A stretch of DNA of 55,550 bases, taken from contig NZ_VDCH01000016.1 in assembly GCF_006265165.1 (NCBI RefSeq), positions 1-55,550 of the forward strand, given 5' to 3'. The notes under the pieces were generated by a model. That model saw only the letters and a program-made list of their open reading frames with translations, did no database searches and was not told the origin of the DNA. Each line of letters starts with the position of its first letter. Position 1 is the first letter of the stretch. This document shows positions 53,353-55,550 of this stretch, one piece after another. Made by a program: the position numbers and the translations under genes. The DNA is from Chlorobaculum thiosulfatiphilum. Its GTDB lineage: Bacteria > Bacteroidota > Chlorobiia > Chlorobiales > Chlorobiaceae.

Positions 53353-53988
53353 ATGAGTTACACGATGAATGCGGCGGAGTTCAATGAGAAGATCATGAAG
53401 GGCCATTTCCGCAAAATCTATCCCGTCATCGCCGCCCAGCTTGTCGAGCGGACTGGGGTGAGCGCCGGGCGCTGCATCGATCTTGGCGGCGGGCCGGGGA
53501 TGCTCGCCGTCTGTATCGCCAAAATCACCTCGATGAAGGTGACGGTGGTCGATCTCATGCCGGAGTGCGTCGAGCTGGCCCGCGAGAACAGCGCCGAAGC
53601 TGGCGTCGGGGATCGCGTCGATGCCGTGGTGGGGGTGGCCGAGGCGTTGCCGTTCGATGACGGTTCGGTGGATCTGGTGGTGAGCCGTGGCTCGATCTTT
53701 TTCTGGCAGGATCAGCAGCAGGGGCTGGCCGAGGTCTGGCGCGTACTGCGGCCTGGCGGCTGGGCGTGGATCGGCGGCGGCTTCGGCACCGCCGAGTTGC
53801 TCCGGGAGATCGAGGCGGCGAAGGCGGACGACCCGGAGTGGAACCGCAAGCGCAAGGAGCGCATGACGCAGAATCCGCCGGAGCACTTCCGGGCGATGCT
53901 CCAGCGGCTCGGCATCGAGGGCGTCGTCGAGCATCAGGAGGCCGGAACCTGGATCATTTTCCGCAAACCGGAGGCGGCGGAAGCATGA
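53353..53988 (+). CDS. Class I SAM-dependent methyltransferase in the corrinoid-uptake block
   Basis: A 211-residue methyltransferase with SAM motif CIDLGGGPGMLAVCIA (about 42-57), the acidic strand VTVVDLMPECVELA and VDLVVSRGSIFFWQDQ plus VWRVLRPGG near residue 130. It resembles UbiE/type-11 enzymes. It lies between the ATPase gene (342 bases upstream, across repeats) and the lipoprotein gene, whose start overlaps its stop (ATGA), so it is translationally coupled to a transport protein. A role in modifying a tetrapyrrole or corrinoid side group is possible but not shown. Confidence 0.8.
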   Translation: MSYTMNAAEFNEKIMKGHFRKIYPVIAAQLVERTGVSAGRCIDLGGGPGMLAVCIAKITSMKVTVVDLMPECVELARENSAEAGVGDRVDAVVGVAEALPFDDGSVDLVVSRGSIFFWQDQQQGLAEVWRVLRPGGWAWIGGGFGTAELLREIEAAKADDPEWNRKRKERMTQNPPEHFRAMLQRLGIEGVVEHQEAGTWIIFRKPEAAEA

Positions 53989-55103
53989 GGGCCGCATCGA
54001 TGCGCATCTTCCGGCAGATACTGCCGTTGCTTCTGCTCCTTCTCGCCGCCTGCCAGCCCTCCGGCGAAAAGCCCGCAGCCGACACGCGAGAGGTGGTCGA
54101 TATGGCGGGGCGGCGCATGAGGGTTCCGGTCACGATCGAGCGCGCCTATTCGACGCGCCCCGGAAGCGTGACGCTTTACGCCGTCGCGCCCGACCTGATG
54201 GTGAACCGCTCGCTCTGGATGACCGACGGCGCGGAGCGCTTCATGAGTCCCGCTTACCTCAAGTTGCCTTTCTCGGATGGTTCCGCCGAGGAGATCGTGC
54301 GCCTGCATCCCGACGTTATCATCTCATACTTTTCGATCAACCGGCAAAGCATCGACCAGGCCGACCGGCTCAGTCAGCGAACTGGCGTTCCGGTCTTCAT
54401 GGTCGATATGGAGATGAAGCGCTACCCCGAAGCGTTCGCGGCGATGGGCGAGCTGCTGGGCAGGCAGGAGCAGACGGCCAGGATGAGCGCATACCTCGAA
54501 AAGTGGCTGCTGCCGGTCTTCGCCAAAGCCGCCCGGATTCCCGCGAGCCAGCGCAAGCGGGTCTATTACGCCGAGGGCAATCGCGGCCTGAATACCGATC
54601 CATCGGGATCGTTCCACAGCCAGATCATCGACCTCGTCGGCGCGACCAACGTCGCCCAGGTGAGCCTCCTTTCCGGCAAGGGGATGAGCGCCGTCTCGAT
54701 GGAGCAGGTGCTGCAATGGAATCCGGACGTCGTGATCGTCTGGACGGGCATGGGCGCGTCGATGACGACGTTCCGGAATATCACCGGCGATCCGCTCTGG
54801 CAGCGGGTTCCCGCCATCCGCGAGGGGCGCATCCACCAGATTCCCTACCTGCCCTTCGGCTGGTTCGACCGACCGCCGGGCACGAACCGGATTCTCGGCG
54901 CGCTCTGGCTGGCCCAGCTTCTCTATCCCGATCTGTACCACATCGATCTCGAAGATGCCGCGCGGGAGTATTTCAGCGTTTTCTTTCATCGCGACCTGAC
55001 CGCCGCCGAGCTGCGCGAGGTGATGCATCCGCTCGCCTTGCCGGGTGTGGATCGGCGTGAGGTCGCCAATAAACTATCGGGACATGATGAAACCAGTCGA
55101 TAA
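53985..55103 (+). CDS. BtuF/FecB-type substrate-binding lipoprotein
   Basis: A 372-residue periplasmic binding protein. The signal ends in a lipobox LLAAC, so Cys at about residue 23 would be lipidated and the protein anchored in the inner-membrane outer leaflet. The mature part shows VVDMAGRRMRVPVTIERAYS, RLHPDVIISYFS and the second-lobe signature VSMEQVLQWNPDVVIVWTG, as in class-III binding proteins for B12 and iron chelates. It is longer than E. coli BtuF. With the FecCD/FecE-type genes it completes an ABC importer, separated from them by the methyltransferase gene. An in-frame ATG at 54000 is an alternative start. Confidence 0.85.
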   Translation: MRAASMRIFRQILPLLLLLLAACQPSGEKPAADTREVVDMAGRRMRVPVTIERAYSTRPGSVTLYAVAPDLMVNRSLWMTDGAERFMSPAYLKLPFSDGSAEEIVRLHPDVIISYFSINRQSIDQADRLSQRTGVPVFMVDMEMKRYPEAFAAMGELLGRQEQTARMSAYLEKWLLPVFAKAARIPASQRKRVYYAEGNRGLNTDPSGSFHSQIIDLVGATNVAQVSLLSGKGMSAVSMEQVLQWNPDVVIVWTGMGASMTTFRNITGDPLWQRVPAIREGRIHQIPYLPFGWFDRPPGTNRILGALWLAQLLYPDLYHIDLEDAAREYFSVFFHRDLTAAELREVMHPLALPGVDRREVANKLSGHDETSR

Positions 55104-55212
55104 AATGGACAGGGACGGCAACCTCCTTGCCGTCTGTACGCCTCCGCCGTTGCATCGCAAAAGCACGGGCAACGGCGTACCGCTCATCAAAAAGGGGGCG
55201 ATCAATTTTTAG
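55084..55212 (+). pseudogene. 5' fragment of an operon gene cut by an insertion sequence
   Basis: A 42-codon frame starting MMKPVDKMDRDGNLLAVCTP, overlapping the lipoprotein gene's last 20 bases. It keeps coding-like codon use up to its end, where the stop TAG is formed at the junction with what looks like the left end of an insertion sequence. It is therefore probably the first part of the next operon gene. I do not recognise the family from this length. Confidence 0.5.
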
Positions 55213-55550
55213 GCTCTTCGCAGAATATCGTGGGAAGAAGGGTGTGTATGAGGTAACATAGAGTAATTTTGAGCTTTACCCAACCACACCTTGATACTCC
55301 CATGCAGAGCCTGACGAGCCATTACCACCAACTTTTAGGTCTTTCCTCAAACTGGAAGGTCGAGAACGTTCATGTGTCGATGAGCGGCAAGCGGGTCGAG
55401 ATCAGACTGGTCTGTACCGGCAAGCAGGTCGCGTGTCCGGTATGCGGTGCATCATGCAGCCTTTATGACCATGCCACTGAGCAACGATGGCGTCATCTGG
55501 ATACCATGCAGTTCGAGACCATTCTGGTGGCCTGTTTGCCACGTTGTCAA
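55212..55550 (+). mobile_element. Left end of an ISL3-family insertion sequence
   Basis: The presumed terminal repeat starts GGCTCTTCGCAGAATATCGT at 55212, followed by about 90 bases of leader and the transposase gene. GGCTCTT-type ends are found in ISL3 elements. The right end and target duplication are outside the window. Confidence 0.7.
55302..55550 (+). CDS. ISL3-family transposase, N-terminal part
   Basis: The first 83 codons of a transposase, open to the window edge. The product starts MQSLTSHYHQLLGLSSNWKV and contains the N-terminal zinc-ribbon half CPVCGASCSLYDH with the RWRHLDTMQF segment that follows it in ISL3 transposases; CLPRC begins the second cysteine pair. The DDE catalytic domain lies beyond the window. 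The ATG is the first in the element and is oriented away from the corrinoid-uptake genes' truncated end, in the same direction. Confidence 0.85.
   Translation, partial: MQSLTSHYHQLLGLSSNWKVENVHVSMSGKRVEIRLVCTGKQVACPVCGASCSLYDHATEQRWRHLDTMQFETILVACLPRCQ

Overview
The window looks like chromosomal DNA of a green sulfur bacterium (Chlorobiaceae, most likely Chlorobaculum-like). This is inferred from the G+C-rich core with strong G/C preference at third codon positions, the anaerobic physiology (oxygen-independent HemN, anaerobic early-cobalt Cbi pathway, ferredoxin-type glutamate synthase parts, SucC of a reductive TCA-type metabolism), the DUF3098-like protein, and dispersed palindromic and 9-bp tandem repeats typical of such genomes. 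No species assignment is claimed.

Layout. 1-950: AT-rich 5' part of a Ser/Thr protein kinase, broken before its catalytic loop. 950-5200 (minus strand): a chain of overlapping genes for a DUF3098-like protein, a class-III aminotransferase, a small membrane protein, type II NADH dehydrogenase, a DUF985 cupin and PurE. 5300-10500: HemN with a terminator, a Gfo/Idh/MocA oxidoreductase, an SMR/Gdx exporter between two 9-bp minisatellites, and an ABC-F ATPase. 10700-14900: a TolC / membrane-fusion / MacB-type tripartite export operon. 14900-17300: a possible structured RNA with a strong terminator, an internally deleted sucC relic, and an acyltransferase that stops where an SGNH domain would begin. 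17300-24200: intact sucC, tadA, a two-gene integron-cassette relic with two attC-like sites, a membrane protein, an NPD-type flavoprotein and gpmA. 24200-32400: gltBD, a DUF4404 protein, clpX and tRNA-Val(GAC).

33900-55200 is mostly a cobalt/cobalamin supercluster. A cobalamin riboswitch precedes an outer-membrane protein and the CbiMNQO cobalt importer, then a micro-ORF resembling the C-terminus of uroporphyrinogen-III methyltransferase, CbiK chelatase, CbiL, and four fused enzymes (CbiH-CbiC, CbiE-CbiT, CbiG-CbiF, CbiJ-CbiD). The genes overlap or nearly abut, which suggests one long transcript and nearly covers the route from precorrin-2 to cobyrinic acid. After a graveyard of three decayed genes (TetR-like, SDR, aldo/keto reductase) and a molbindin gene comes a second block: a SUMT-like methylase, a TonB-dependent receptor, a BtuCD-like ABC transporter, a small methyltransferase and a BtuF-like lipoprotein, probably for corrinoid uptake. 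That block ends at an ISL3-family insertion that appears to cut the next gene after about 42 codons.

The most notable non-routine items are the integron cassette relic, the sucC duplication relic beside the acyltransferase, the candidate RNA at 15110-15266, the micro-ORF inside the cobalamin operon, the unassigned ORF just after the riboswitch, and the repeated pattern of genes decayed by internal deletion.
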